This document shows, piece by piece, positions 18,056-26,851 of a stretch of 64,000 bases of DNA. A model generated the notes under the pieces. That model was given only the letters and a program-made list of their open reading frames with translations, was not told the DNA's origin and made no database searches. This stretch comes from JACKJK01 sp046159835 (GTDB taxonomy: Bacteria; Pseudomonadota; Alphaproteobacteria; Rhizobiales; Tepidamorphaceae): assembly GCF_046159835.1 (NCBI RefSeq), contig NZ_JBJXCY010000001.1, forward strand, positions 1,550,001-1,614,000, read 5' to 3'. Made by a program: the position numbers and the translations under genes. Within the stretch, counting starts at the first letter, position 1, and each line of letters begins with the position of its first letter.

Positions 18056-18544
18056 CTATTGCGTATTTCCGAAAATCGAATGACGGACCGTGTCGCCCTT
18101 GCGGATGCCGTACTTCTCGGCGCTGCCGGCGGCTAGTTCCAGTACCGCCCTCACGCGGCCCTGCGAGCCGACAATGTCCAGCGAGAGCGGCTCTGTACCG
18201 CGCGCGACGCGATGGACCGTGCCGTCGGCGTTGATGAACACCATGTCGAGGGAGATCAGCGTGTTCTTCATCCACATGGAGACTTCGCGCTCCGGCCCGA
18301 AGTCGAACAGCATGCCGTGGCGCTCGGGCAGCGAATTGCGGAACATCAGCCCGCGCGCCTGCTGCTGGCTGGTCAGCGCAAGCTCTACAGAAAAAGCCTG
18401 TGCGCCGTCCTGCGTCATGATGACGACGGACTTGTCGGCGTCCTTCGCATGGACGGAAAGCGGCGCTGCGGCTGCAAGAACCAGGAAAAGGCCGGCGACA
18501 AGCGCCAGCATGCGGCAAGCGTGGAGATGAAGAGCGTTGGTCAT
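18056..18544 (-). CDS. DUF192 family secreted protein
   Basis: 162 residues. An N-terminal hydrophobic signal segment (about 12-30, ending near SVHA) precedes a DUF192 domain with the family pattern QQQARGLMFRNSLPERHGMLFDF and WMKNTLISLDMVFI. The family has no settled function; it is usually periplasmic. The frame extends upstream to 18673, but the ATG at 18544 fits the signal peptide. It is downstream of the cold-shock gene, separated by a hairpin. Confidence 0.88.
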   Translation of the reverse strand: MTNALHLHACRMLALVAGLFLVLAAAAPLSVHAKDADKSVVIMTQDGAQAFSVELALTSQQQARGLMFRNSLPERHGMLFDFGPEREVSMWMKNTLISLDMVFINADGTVHRVARGTEPLSLDIVGSQGRVRAVLELAAGSAEKYGIRKGDTVRHSIFGNTQ

Positions 18545-18594
18545 CAGCGTGCGATAGCCGCCAATTGCGGCAAGAACGGCGCCGGATTGAAAGC

Positions 18595-18620
18595 GGGCAG
18601 CCGAAACAGTGCGGCTGCCC
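18595..18620 (-). terminator. Hairpin after the cold-shock gene
   Basis: A perfect 9-bp stem GGGCAGCCG/CGGCTGCCC with an 8-base loop stands between the cold-shock gene and DUF192. On the minus strand it is followed by GCTTTC, a weak T-run, so termination may be partial. Confidence 0.5.
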
Positions 18621-18644
18621 TGCCCGCGCGTGCCCATGCTGGCG

Positions 18645-19295
18645 TCAGTGAGAGGAGAACCCGCCCGGACCATCGGGCTTCAGTTCAGCGGCCATTTCGC
18701 CCTTTGGGCCATTGCCGAAGCGCACGAGCAGGGTCTGGCCCTGTCGCAGTTCGGTGAAACCGAAGCGGCGCAGCGTCTCCATGTGCACGAAGATGTCCGC
18801 GGTGCCGGCACCGCGCGTCAGGAAGCCGTAGCCGCGGATGCGGTTGAACCACTTCACCTCGACGCGCTCGAAGTCGCCCTCCGGCGTCACGTTGACGTGG
18901 GTGCGCGGTTCGACCTGTGCCGGGTGTACGGCGGTCGACTCGTCCATGGAAAGAATGCGGAATGCCTGCAGGCCCTTGGGCCGGTTCAGCGCTTCGCAGA
19001 CGACCCGTGCGCCCTCGTAGGCGGTCTGAAATCCGTCGCGGCGCAGGCAAGTCACGTGCAGGAGAACATCGGGCATGCCGTTGTCGGGCACGATGAAACC
19101 GAACCCCTTGGAGACGTCGAACCACTTGATGCGGCCCGAAACCTCGATGACATCGACGCCTTCGGTATTTTCAAGATCACCATCACGAAAGGCAGCCAGA
19201 TCGTCACCGAATTCGCGCTCGGCCGCCTCGCCTTCCGGATATGCCTCAGATTGCCGTTGCGAGGCGTTGAGGTCGTCCCTCACCTTCTGCCCCAT
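18645..19295 (-). CDS. Cold-shock-domain protein with two CSD domains
   Basis: 216 residues. After an acidic N-terminal part of about 50 residues come two cold-shock domains, each with RNP-like motifs. The first has IKWFDVSKGFGFIVPDNG and the second VKWFNRIRGYGFLTRGAG with DIFVHMETLRRFGF. Such tandem CSD proteins bind single-stranded RNA or DNA and occur across Hyphomicrobiales. The frame is open up to 19514, but the ATG at 19295 has a GGGGGGAG Shine-Dalgarno sequence seven bases away. Confidence 0.9.
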   Translation of the reverse strand: MGQKVRDDLNASQRQSEAYPEGEAAEREFGDDLAAFRDGDLENTEGVDVIEVSGRIKWFDVSKGFGFIVPDNGMPDVLLHVTCLRRDGFQTAYEGARVVCEALNRPKGLQAFRILSMDESTAVHPAQVEPRTHVNVTPEGDFERVEVKWFNRIRGYGFLTRGAGTADIFVHMETLRRFGFTELRQGQTLLVRFGNGPKGEMAAELKPDGPGGFSSH

Positions 19296-19535
19296 GGCAC
19301 TACTCCCCCCAAACTCAACCGGCCGCATGTGCTGCCGTCTCGATGCGGACACGCCCCACCCCTCGACACATCGCACCAAGGGAGTGAATCGCCGACACCG
19401 CACAAAGCCCGCATCGCCTGCGCACGGCACATCGATTCGAGCCCAAGGATAACACCGCATCTGCGCGCGAAAAGGGCCTTTCGACGACTTTTGCACGTCC
19501 AGCCCCCAATTCATGGGAGGTGTGGATTCGCGGTA

Positions 19536-20324
19536 TCAGCGCGCGCGCGCCGAAAGCCACGGCCGGAACGCCACGCCGATATCGCCACGCACCACGATTT
19601 CGGCGTGTCCGTCGAGCGGCGTTTCCTCGCGATTGACGATGGCGAGCCGTGCCCCGTTCTGCGCTGCCAGCGCCGGCAGCGTGGCAGCCGGGTGCACCAC
19701 CAGCGACGAGCCGAGCGCGAGGAACAGGTCGCAGGCGAGTGTCTCGGCCTGCGCCCGCAACATCTCTTCCTGCGGCATGGACTGGCCGAACGAGATCGTT
19801 GCGGTCTTCAACGTGCCGCCGCACGCCGTGCACGGTGGCGGCCCTCCGGCATCGTCGAACCGCTCGCGGATGAAGGGAAGCTCGTGGCGCGTGCCGCAAT
19901 CGAGGCAGGCGGCATACGAGCCATTGCCGTGAAGCTCCACGACGTCGTCCGCCGGGATACCCGAGGCCTGGTGCAGGTTGTCGATGTTCTGGGTGATGAC
20001 CGCGGACACGCGCCCGGTCTCGTAAAGCGTGCGGATGGCCGAGTGTGCCGGGCTTTTTTTCACGCCGTCTCGCTCGGCGGCCTCGAAACTCGGCTGGATC
20101 GCGAACTTGCGCCGCCATGCCTCGCGCCGCATCTCCTCGCTTGCCATGAACTCCTGGAAGGAAATCGGCTTGTTGTCCTGCCAGATGCCGGTGGGGCTGC
20201 GGAAATCCGGGATGCCGCAATCGGTGGAGACACCGGCCCCGGTGAACACCACGATTCGGGCAGCCGCCTGCAGGGCCGAGGCGAGTTCGGCGGCTGCCTG
20301 TTCATCAACGCCGGGCGTCATCAT
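19536..20324 (-). CDS. cobB: NAD-dependent protein deacylase (SIR2 family)
   Basis: 262 residues. A sirtuin with the NAD motif GAGVSTDCGIPDFRSP, TQNIDNLHQASG, the catalytic His in ELHGNGS, two zinc-binding Cys pairs (CLDC and CTAC) and GSSLVVHPAA. It removes acyl groups from lysines using NAD. The frame opens at a GTG (20345); I prefer the ATG at 20324, about ten bases after AGGATGG. It is divergent from gloA. Confidence 0.9.
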   Translation of the reverse strand: MMTPGVDEQAAAELASALQAAARIVVFTGAGVSTDCGIPDFRSPTGIWQDNKPISFQEFMASEEMRREAWRRKFAIQPSFEAAERDGVKKSPAHSAIRTLYETGRVSAVITQNIDNLHQASGIPADDVVELHGNGSYAACLDCGTRHELPFIRERFDDAGGPPPCTACGGTLKTATISFGQSMPQEEMLRAQAETLACDLFLALGSSLVVHPAATLPALAAQNGARLAIVNREETPLDGHAEIVVRGDIGVAFRPWLSARAR

Positions 20325-20448
20325 CAGCGGGGAACCATCCTGCACGTGAAACCATGGGCTGCGTGGGCTTGGACAAGCCGGCCAAGGGACCTAGTTAGTC
20401 TGTTCATCGACATATCGTTCTAACCACGACGGGGAAGGTCAATCGCCC

Positions 20449-20889
20449 ATGCAATATCTCCACACCATGGTCCGCATCAGCGACATCGACAAATCGCTCG
20501 ACTTCTATTGCAACAAGATGGGCATGGTGGAGACCGCACGCCGCGAGGATGAAGGCGGTCGCTACACGCTGATCTTCCTCGCCGCCCCCGATGATGAGGG
20601 CCGCGCGAAGGCCGACAAGGCGCCGCTGCTGGAACTGACCTACAACTGGGACCCGGAGGAATACGGCGAGGGTCGCAACTTCGGCCACCTCGCTTTCCGC
20701 GTTGATGACATCTACGCGACCTGCCAGAGGCTGAAGGACGCCGGCGTCACCATCAACCGCCCGCCGCGCGACGGGCGCATGGCGTTCGTGCGCTCGCCCG
20801 ACAACATTTCCATCGAGCTTTTGCAGAAGGGCGATGCCCTCGAAAATGCCGAGCCGTGGGCCTCGATGGAGAACACCGGACACTGGTAA
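20449..20889 (+). CDS. gloA: Lactoylglutathione lyase (glyoxalase I)
   Basis: 146 residues. A VOC-fold metalloenzyme that isomerises the methylglyoxal-glutathione hemithioacetal to S-lactoylglutathione. It begins YLHTMVRISDIDKSLDFY with metal ligand His5. Further ligands lie in LLELTYNW, FGHLAFRVDD and SIELLQKG. Length is normal. It stands just upstream of tRNA-Glu. Confidence 0.94.
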   Translation: MQYLHTMVRISDIDKSLDFYCNKMGMVETARREDEGGRYTLIFLAAPDDEGRAKADKAPLLELTYNWDPEEYGEGRNFGHLAFRVDDIYATCQRLKDAGVTINRPPRDGRMAFVRSPDNISIELLQKGDALENAEPWASMENTGHW

Positions 20890-20973
20890 AATCGTCCACT
20901 GCAGAAAAATCGTCACACAACCGGCAACCGGTCTTGATGCCCGGGTATGAGGCACGTATAAGCCAGCCCCGGA

Positions 20974-21049
20974 GCGCCCTTCGTCTAGCGGTCTAGGACG
21001 CCGCCCTTTCACGGCGGAAACACGGGTTCGAGTCCCGTAGGGCGTACCA
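20974..21049 (+). tRNA. tRNA-Glu (TTC)
   Basis: A 76-base cloverleaf with acceptor stem GCGCCCT/AGGGCGT (first pair G-T), D-arm GTCTAGCGGTCTAGGAC, anticodon TTC within CCTTTCACG, T-loop GGTTCGAGTCC and encoded CCA. Confidence 0.96.
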
Positions 21050-21108
21050 AGTTCCCAGGTTTTCCAAGACCTGATGCCGGGCATGACCAGCCCGAAAGGA
21101 ATATCTCC

Positions 21109-21270
21109 ATGGAAAAAGAAGATCGCCCCGTCTCCGATGCGGATCGCACCGTCAAGGAGCCCGTCAGCGCACGCCAAGGCGTTTCGTCCGGCCGCGTCGT
21201 GACGATTCTCGTCGTTTCCGTAATCCTGGTCGTCATCGCCTTCGCACTGTCCGGCGTTCTCGGCAGCTGA
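21109..21270 (+). CDS. 53-residue single-pass membrane protein
   Basis: A short gene with a hydrophilic, charged N-terminus (about 29 residues) and one hydrophobic helix (about residues 30-50, VVTILVVSVILVVIAFALSG). The ATG is preceded by the Shine-Dalgarno sequence AAAGGA nine bases away. It lies between tRNA-Glu and the DUF2848 gene. No family is recognised. N-in, C-out topology is likely. The clean ribosome site and helix support a real gene. Confidence 0.65.
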   Translation: MEKEDRPVSDADRTVKEPVSARQGVSSGRVVTILVVSVILVVIAFALSGVLGS

Positions 21271-21330
21271 TTGCTGCCGCTCACCACGTGCGGACGCCTG
21301 TTTTGATCGCGACACCGGAGTTGCGGGACC

Positions 21331-22038
21331 ATGGCCAATTCTGCTGAAAAGACCCTCCAGGTCACGCTGCACCGCAAGGACGGCAGCGAGAACGCCGAGG
21401 CGACCATCACGCGGCTGATCGTGGCCGGCTGGACCGGCCGCGATGCGGACGCCATGGAAGCCCATATCCGCGAGTTGGAAGAGCTCGGCATTCCGCGCCC
21501 GGCGCGCACGCCAATCTTCTATCGCAATGCCGTCTCCAACATCACGACTGCCGACGTCATCGAGGTGACGGGCGACAATACCAGTGGCGAAGCCGAGTTC
21601 GTGGTGTTGCGGACCGGCGGCGAGACGTGGATCGGCATTGGCTCCGACCACACCGACCGCGAACTGGAAAAGCAGGGAATCACGGTCGCCAAGCAGATCT
21701 GCGACAAGCCGGTCGGCACGGATTTCTGGCTGTTCGACGACGTTGCAGACCACTGGGACCAGCTCCAGCTGCGCGCAACCATTACCGAGAACGGCAAGGA
21801 CGTCGTCTACCAGGAAGGCCCGGTCGCGAAGATGCGCCCGGCCTCCCAGCTGATCGAGATGTTCGGCAAGGAAGACGCATCCGGCCTTCAGGACGGCGAC
21901 GCCATGATGGGCGGCACGCTTGCCGCCATCGGTGGCATCCGCCCTGCCTCGCGCTTCACCTGCGAGCTGATCGACCCGGTCCTCGACCGGCGTATCTCCC
22001 ACTCATACGAAATCGTGGAATTGCCGGTCGAAGGCTGA
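21331..22038 (+). CDS. DUF2848 domain protein
   Basis: 235 residues matching the DUF2848 family over its length, with conserved-looking blocks RLIVAGWTGRD, PIFYRNAVSNITTADVIEV and WIGIGSDHTDRELE. The family is often found beside catabolic genes and resembles fumarylacetoacetate-hydrolase-like proteins, so a hydrolase or isomerase is plausible but unproven. Convergent with the end of the 22-31 kb catabolic operon, 22 bases from the cupin gene. Confidence 0.8.
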   Translation: MANSAEKTLQVTLHRKDGSENAEATITRLIVAGWTGRDADAMEAHIRELEELGIPRPARTPIFYRNAVSNITTADVIEVTGDNTSGEAEFVVLRTGGETWIGIGSDHTDRELEKQGITVAKQICDKPVGTDFWLFDDVADHWDQLQLRATITENGKDVVYQEGPVAKMRPASQLIEMFGKEDASGLQDGDAMMGGTLAAIGGIRPASRFTCELIDPVLDRRISHSYEIVELPVEG

Positions 22039-22060
22039 CGGGCCGCGAATTCGGCGTGGC

Positions 22061-22441
22061 TCAGGTCTCGTCGAAGTAGTGTGTTTCCAGCAGCAGGCAG
22101 CCGCCTTCCGACTTGAACGGCCCGTGATAGGCGCCGGGCGGGCGGCAGGCGTATGTGTTGGGCTGGAAGCTCTCGCCACCCTCCCCGTTCTCGTCATTGC
22201 CGACCGTCAGGTCGCCTGAGACCAAATACACCTCTTCCCAGTAGTCGTGGACGAAGGGCTTGGTGGTGTAGGTGCCCGCATCGAACTTCAGCAGCCGCGT
22301 GCGGTTGCCGGTCTTGCCGTCTTCGTCGAGGTGGCCGGCAAGGATCTTCTGCTTGATGCCGCTCGGATAGCCTTCCGGCACTTCCCAGCCGCTGCTCAGA
22401 TCGACGGCATGAAATTCCTTGTGTTCTTTTTGTATGGGCAT
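22061..22441 (-). CDS. Cupin-domain protein (small)
   Basis: 126 residues, single cupin barrel. Motif 1 is WEEVYLVSGDLTVG and motif 2 includes PPGAYHGPF. The first motif lacks the usual double His (it reads VHDYWEE), so metal binding may be weak or different. It is the last gene of the catabolic transcription unit, nine bases after the monooxygenase. It could be a sensor, isomerase or accessory protein; the role is unknown. Confidence 0.78.
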   Translation of the reverse strand: MPIQKEHKEFHAVDLSSGWEVPEGYPSGIKQKILAGHLDEDGKTGNRTRLLKFDAGTYTTKPFVHDYWEEVYLVSGDLTVGNDENGEGGESFQPNTYACRPPGAYHGPFKSEGGCLLLETHYFDET

Positions 22442-22450
22442 GGTGCCTCC

Positions 22451-23941
22451 CTATTCTGCGGCGTGGCCGTAAGTATTGAGTTCATCTTCCAGCGAGTAGC
22501 TGTCGAGCATTGAATCGACCATCCCCTGGCTGCGCTCCCAGTCGAAGGTGCGGAAGCTGTGGTTCTTGGTCACGAAGGTCGCGCCCGAATAGAACATCTC
22601 GTACTGGGTGTGGCGCGAGGCGAATTCCGACCCGATGGCATCCCATGCCAGCTTGAAGAACTTCACGCGGCCCTCCGATGAGGCGGCCGGCGACTGCTGC
22701 GTCTTGCCGATCAGATCCGCCATTTCCTCGTTGGAGAAATCCGCGATCGAGGACGGCAGCATGATGACACCGCCACCGGCGAGATCGCGCAGTGTCGTGA
22801 TGAACTTCGGGTAGAGCTGCTGGTTGATGACGGAAGCCGCGTAGAGCGTGTGCCGGTCGGGTACGAAATACGGGCCATACTGGAAACCCTTGGTCTCCAT
22901 CGCGTGGACCATGGAATCGACCATGCCGCAATCGGCGGCGAGCGCGCCAAGCGTCTCGCGCACCTGCGGGAAGTTGGTGACGCCGTTCACGTCCGCGATG
23001 CGGCGCGCGAGCCCGGTCAGGAAACGCATTTTCACCATCAGGCGCACCTGCGCCTGGTAGTTCTGGTAGACGTGCGCGGGCGTCGCGTGGAACTGCTTGT
23101 TGCACATCTCCGTGTCCTGGTTGATGAACACGCGCTCCCACGGCACCTTCACGTCGTCGAAATACAGGACGGCATCGTTCTCGTCGTAGCGGCTCGCCAG
23201 CGGGTTGTCGTAGACGCTGCGCGCATCCGCCTCGTAGGACTTTCGCGAGAGGATCTTCAGCCCCTTGGCGTTCATCGGAATGGCAAAGGACAGCGCGTAA
23301 GGCTCCTCGCCCTTACCGAGCGGCTGGATGCAGGTGACGAACACCTCGTTGGCCATGATGCCGGCCGTCGCCAACATCTTTGCGCCACGGATCGTCAGGC
23401 CTTCGGCGTCCTCGTCCACCACGCCGGCGGTGAGGAACTGCGACTTCTGCTCATGCGCCGCCTTGGAGCGGTCGGCCTGCGGATTGATGATGACGTAGGT
23501 GAGGTAAAGCTCGTTGTCGCGCGCGTAGCGGTAGTAGTCGGCAAGTGCGCCGGCACGGTTCTTGTCGTAGGCTTCAAACACGTCGAGGCCCATGTACATG
23601 CCCGATATGCAGGACGCGACATGGTCCGGCGAGCGGCCAAGGAAGCCGCAATGGACATTGGCCCAGGCTTCCAGCGCGCGGCGGCGCTCGACCAGTTCCT
23701 CGTAAGACGTGGGAAGCTGCCAGATGCGGTTTGCGCGGGTGCCCGTACCCTCGACCTCGTAGGTCATCAGATCGCGGTTCTCCGGGCGGGCCTGGAAATC
23801 GTAGATTTCACCAACCGTGGCGCAGGCGTTGCGGAATGCCGGGTTGACCGTGACGTCTCCGGCCTCGCCGCCTTCAATGAGCACCCTGCGCCCGTCGCGC
23901 AGGCTTTCAAGGTGCTGGGCCCCAGTCTTGATCATGTTCAA
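22451..23941 (-). CDS. HpaB-type flavin-dependent monooxygenase, oxygenase component (copy 1)
   Basis: 496 residues, the length of 4-hydroxyphenylacetate 3-monooxygenase large subunits, which have an acyl-CoA-dehydrogenase fold and use reduced FAD from a separate reductase. Family features are YEELVERRRALEAWA, GFLGRSPDHVASCI, INPQADRSK, IRGAKMLATAG and GSEFASRHTQYEMFYSG. The reductase gene lies 24 bases upstream. In known HpaB enzymes the substrate pocket uses a GRSPDY-type Tyr and a His before the VNP segment. Here those places seem to read His107 and Tyr149, so a different aromatic substrate is likely. Paralogue at 57.1 kb. Confidence 0.87.
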   Translation of the reverse strand: MNMIKTGAQHLESLRDGRRVLIEGGEAGDVTVNPAFRNACATVGEIYDFQARPENRDLMTYEVEGTGTRANRIWQLPTSYEELVERRRALEAWANVHCGFLGRSPDHVASCISGMYMGLDVFEAYDKNRAGALADYYRYARDNELYLTYVIINPQADRSKAAHEQKSQFLTAGVVDEDAEGLTIRGAKMLATAGIMANEVFVTCIQPLGKGEEPYALSFAIPMNAKGLKILSRKSYEADARSVYDNPLASRYDENDAVLYFDDVKVPWERVFINQDTEMCNKQFHATPAHVYQNYQAQVRLMVKMRFLTGLARRIADVNGVTNFPQVRETLGALAADCGMVDSMVHAMETKGFQYGPYFVPDRHTLYAASVINQQLYPKFITTLRDLAGGGVIMLPSSIADFSNEEMADLIGKTQQSPAASSEGRVKFFKLAWDAIGSEFASRHTQYEMFYSGATFVTKNHSFRTFDWERSQGMVDSMLDSYSLEDELNTYGHAAE

Positions 23942-23965
23942 CCTCCCTTCAGGGATGCGAGGTGT

Positions 23966-24502
23966 TCAGTAATGGATGTTGAGTGGCCAGATGTCGGCGT
24001 CACCGTGGCCCGACCCCAGTTCACTGTAGCGCCCGCCGCAGAACACCAGCGGACGGCGATCCGCGTTCATGGTGAAATGGTCGACACGGGCGATGAACAG
24101 CACGTGGTCGCCTGCCTCGTGCTGGGTATCCGGGCTGCAGTGAAACACGGCGACCGCACCCGACAGGATCGGCGCACCCGCCGGTCCGCGCTGGTAGGTA
24201 ACGCCTTCCCACTTGTTCTCGCCGGGCTTCGCAAACCGGTTCGACAGTTCGCGCTGGCCTTCCGACAGAACGTGGATGACGTAGGCTTCGGCCTGCTGCC
24301 ACTGCGGCAGGCCGCGGGCGCGCTTGTCGACACTGAAGAGCACGAGCGGCGGATCGAGCGACAGCGAGTTGAACGAACTCATCGTCATGCCGACAGGCTC
24401 TTCCTCGCCCGGTGCGGTGATGATGCACACGCCGGTTGGAAACTGGCCGAGGCAGTTGCGAAACGCGCGGGGGTCGAAACCCGTGTCGGTCTCTGCCGTC
24501 AT
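23966..24502 (-). CDS. Flavin reductase (HpaC/DIM6-NTAB family)
   Basis: 178 residues. It reduces FMN or FAD with NAD(P)H and hands it to a partner monooxygenase. Features include FRNCLGQFPTGVCIITA, the flavin-binding TMSSFNSLSLDPPLVLF and GDHVLFIARVDHF. It overlaps the MarR gene by four bases (ATGA) and is followed by the HpaB gene, which marks it as the reductase component. As the only flavin reductase in the window, it may also serve the second HpaB copy. Confidence 0.9.
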   Translation of the reverse strand: MTAETDTGFDPRAFRNCLGQFPTGVCIITAPGEEEPVGMTMSSFNSLSLDPPLVLFSVDKRARGLPQWQQAEAYVIHVLSEGQRELSNRFAKPGENKWEGVTYQRGPAGAPILSGAVAVFHCSPDTQHEAGDHVLFIARVDHFTMNADRRPLVFCGGRYSELGSGHGDADIWPLNIHY

Positions 24503-25086
24503 ACGTCCGCGTTGCCTTTCGTGTCGGACAGGAGGTAGTCGGCAAGCGCGATGGCGCGTTCGCCGTTGTGGCGCAATGCGGCCGCCTCCGTGCACAGCGC
24601 GTCAAACCGTTCCTCGTCCAGCGCCTCGAAGATCAGGTCGTTGATCTCGCGCTGTACCGGCGCAAGCTTGTGCAGGCAGGTGCGGCCCTTGTGGGAGACG
24701 CTGAGAAGCACGCGGCGGCGGTCCAGCGGGTTGGGCCGCTTCATCAGCATGTCTTCCTTGATGAGCTTGCCGGTCTCGATGGTGACGAACGCGCCCGAAA
24801 GCCCGAGATGTTCCGCCAACGCCTTCACGCCGACGCCCTCCTCGCCTTCCAGGTGCCGAACCGAAATCAGGATCGTGTACTGGATTCCGGTCAGGCCCAG
24901 ATGCGCGCCGAAGCGGCCGCGGATGGCTTCAAGCCGGGCAGAAAAGGCAAGCAGGTTGTGGACGAGTTCGCGAAACCGCGCATCAGAGTCATCGCGCAAC
25001 AGTTCGGAGCGCCCAACTGTGAGCGGGTGTTCTTCTTCCTGTCGGCGGGGCGGGTTTCCGCGCGGAGCCTCGGTTCCGAGGGACAC
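24499..25086 (-). CDS. MarR-family transcriptional regulator (copy 1)
   Basis: 195 residues. Winged helix-turn-helix with GLTGIQYTILISVRHL, the recognition part KALAEHLGLSGAFVTIETGKL and the wing PLDRRRVLLSVS. MarR proteins usually repress nearby catabolic genes and release DNA on binding an aromatic ligand. I chose the GTG at 25086 over a TTG at 25101 because AAGGA sits eight bases upstream. The first 45 residues are a basic, Pro-rich extension shared with the paralogue at 56.4 kb, both containing PLTV and RFRELVH. Confidence 0.88.
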   Translation of the reverse strand: MSLGTEAPRGNPPRRQEEEHPLTVGRSELLRDDSDARFRELVHNLLAFSARLEAIRGRFGAHLGLTGIQYTILISVRHLEGEEGVGVKALAEHLGLSGAFVTIETGKLIKEDMLMKRPNPLDRRRVLLSVSHKGRTCLHKLAPVQREINDLIFEALDEERFDALCTEAAALRHNGERAIALADYLLSDTKGNADV

Positions 25087-25174
25087 TATTTTATCCTTCA
25101 ATTATTTGCTTTCTTACAAAGCTATATCAGTGAGCATGAGAGTCAAGGAAAGAGCCGCGCAACGGCGCACGAAT
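25087..25174 (-). promoter_or_regulatory. Candidate operator upstream of marR copy 1
   Basis: In this 88-base AT-rich gap the inverted repeat GCTTT-CTTAC-AAAGC lies at 25108-25122, just upstream of the MarR start. This is a plausible autoregulatory site. The surrounding AT content stands out in a GC-rich region. Confidence 0.35.
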
Positions 25175-26812
25175 TCAAGCGGATGAGCCGGTTTCGCGGT
25201 CGCGCAGCGCGCGCCGGTCGATCTTCTGGAGCGTCGTGCGGGGCAGCTCGTCGACGAACTGCATCTCCTGGGGAACCTTATATCCACCAGCTTCCTCTCT
25301 CACCCGCTGATTCAACGCATCGACGAGAGACTGGTCAGGCTGTGTCCCCGGCCGCAATACGACAAATGCCTTAACCGTGGTGAGGCCATCGTCCCCCTCG
25401 ATGCCGATGGCTGCTGCCTCCAGCACGCGCGGATCAAGGGTGATGGCGGCCTCGATCTCAATGGGCGAAACCCACAGCCCCTTCACCTTGAAGACATCGT
25501 TTGAGCGGCCCGCGAACCAGAAGAATCCGTCTGCGTCAAACTGGAGCTGGTCGCCGGTGCGAACCCATGGCCCCTGAAACGTCTTCTTGGTCTCGTCGAA
25601 CTTGCGCCAGTAGTAGAAGCAGGCGGTGCGGGACTTCACCCAGCACTCGCCGGGCGTGTCCGGCGACGTTACGTCATTGCCGTCCTCGTCGACGAGCCTG
25701 ATCTCGATTCCCGACACCGGCTTGCCGAGCGAACCCCGGCGATAGTCTGCGGGCCGGTTGGCGATCCATTCATAGGTGACTTCGGACGAGCCGATGCTGT
25801 CCATCAGTTCGACGCCAAAGCGGTCCTGCCAGCGCTCGAAGATTTCCGGCGGCATCTTTTCAGACGCCGAATAGACCGCCTTCACGGAGGCGAAGTCCGG
25901 GTCGCGGTCCATGTCGTCGAAATGGGCCAGCAGGAGCTTGATCACCGTCGGCACGGTGATGAGCTTGGTCGGCTTGTGCGCTTCCACCAGCGCCGTCACC
26001 ACGTCCGGGCGTGGTGGCTGCGACGTGATGATGCTCGTCGCACCCCAATAGAGCGGGATCAGCAGCCCCGGCCACAGGCCGTGGGTGAAGTACTTCTTGG
26101 ACGTCGCGAACACGATGTCATCAGCGGAATATTCCCACCACGGCCCGTGGCGCTCCGGCACGAGGATGAAGTCGTGGGCCAGATGCGTGATGCCCTTGGC
26201 GGTCCCCGTCGTGCCGCCGGAATAGAACATGTAGGTGACGTCGTTGCAGTGACGGGAAACCGGCTCTGCGGCTTCCTCCCGGCCCTTCACCATCTCGGCA
26301 TAAGCGATGACAGTGATACCGCGCGCGCTCAGATGATCGTGCGCGCCGACCTCGCCATTGACGATGACGACCTTGAGCGTGTCAGGCAAAGCGTCGCCGG
26401 CTTCTTCCAGCTTGCCGAACTGGGCGGCATCGATGAACAGCGACGTTGCCGCCGTGTCGCGCAGAAAGTAAGCGAGCTGGTGCGCCTTGTAGAGTTCCGA
26501 AATCGTCGCCGGAACGATGCCGCTGCGCACCGAGCCGAGCCAGGTCGCGATGGTCGCCAGCGAGTCCGTTGCGAAGATCAGGATGCGGGAATCGACCGCA
26601 AGTCCGAGGTCGCGCAGGCCGTTCGCCGCGCGGCTGCACTCAGACAGCAACGACTGGAAGGAAATCTCGCCTTCATCGGCGATCAGGGCCGTCTTGCCGC
26701 CCTGCCCGGCCTCGATGTTCCGGTCGAGCAGGATGGCGGTTGGATTGAAGAATTCCGGGACTTCGGGATCCTGCCAGGCAAGCCATGCCTCGCTGTAGAT
26801 CGGTGCGTCCAT
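25175..26812 (-). CDS. Benzoate-CoA ligase family AMP-dependent ligase
   Basis: 545 residues. An adenylate-forming enzyme with the ATP motif MFYSGGTTGTAKGITH, the DSIGSSEVTYEW core near residue 315, GDQLQFDADGFFWFAGRSND and the C-terminal lysine in PRTTLQKIDRR. It resembles benzoate and aminobenzoate CoA ligases more than fatty acid ligases. It would activate an aromatic carboxylate, helping trap imported substrate. It lies 39 bases after livF and upstream of marR1, reductase and hpaB1. Substrate is unknown. Confidence 0.86.
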   Translation of the reverse strand: MDAPIYSEAWLAWQDPEVPEFFNPTAILLDRNIEAGQGGKTALIADEGEISFQSLLSECSRAANGLRDLGLAVDSRILIFATDSLATIATWLGSVRSGIVPATISELYKAHQLAYFLRDTAATSLFIDAAQFGKLEEAGDALPDTLKVVIVNGEVGAHDHLSARGITVIAYAEMVKGREEAAEPVSRHCNDVTYMFYSGGTTGTAKGITHLAHDFILVPERHGPWWEYSADDIVFATSKKYFTHGLWPGLLIPLYWGATSIITSQPPRPDVVTALVEAHKPTKLITVPTVIKLLLAHFDDMDRDPDFASVKAVYSASEKMPPEIFERWQDRFGVELMDSIGSSEVTYEWIANRPADYRRGSLGKPVSGIEIRLVDEDGNDVTSPDTPGECWVKSRTACFYYWRKFDETKKTFQGPWVRTGDQLQFDADGFFWFAGRSNDVFKVKGLWVSPIEIEAAITLDPRVLEAAAIGIEGDDGLTTVKAFVVLRPGTQPDQSLVDALNQRVREEAGGYKVPQEMQFVDELPRTTLQKIDRRALRDRETGSSA

Positions 26813-26851
26813 GGTGGTGAGATATCCAATCGTGAAGATGAATGGCGTGCG

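Noticed and set aside
18609..20423. 604-residue plus-strand frame over the cold-shock and sirtuin genes
   Set aside because: It crosses two well-supported minus-strand genes and shows only low-complexity Arg/His-rich sequence.
22850..24538. 562-residue plus-strand frame opposite hpaB1 and the reductase
   Set aside because: It is an antisense shadow; both opposing genes carry family motifs.
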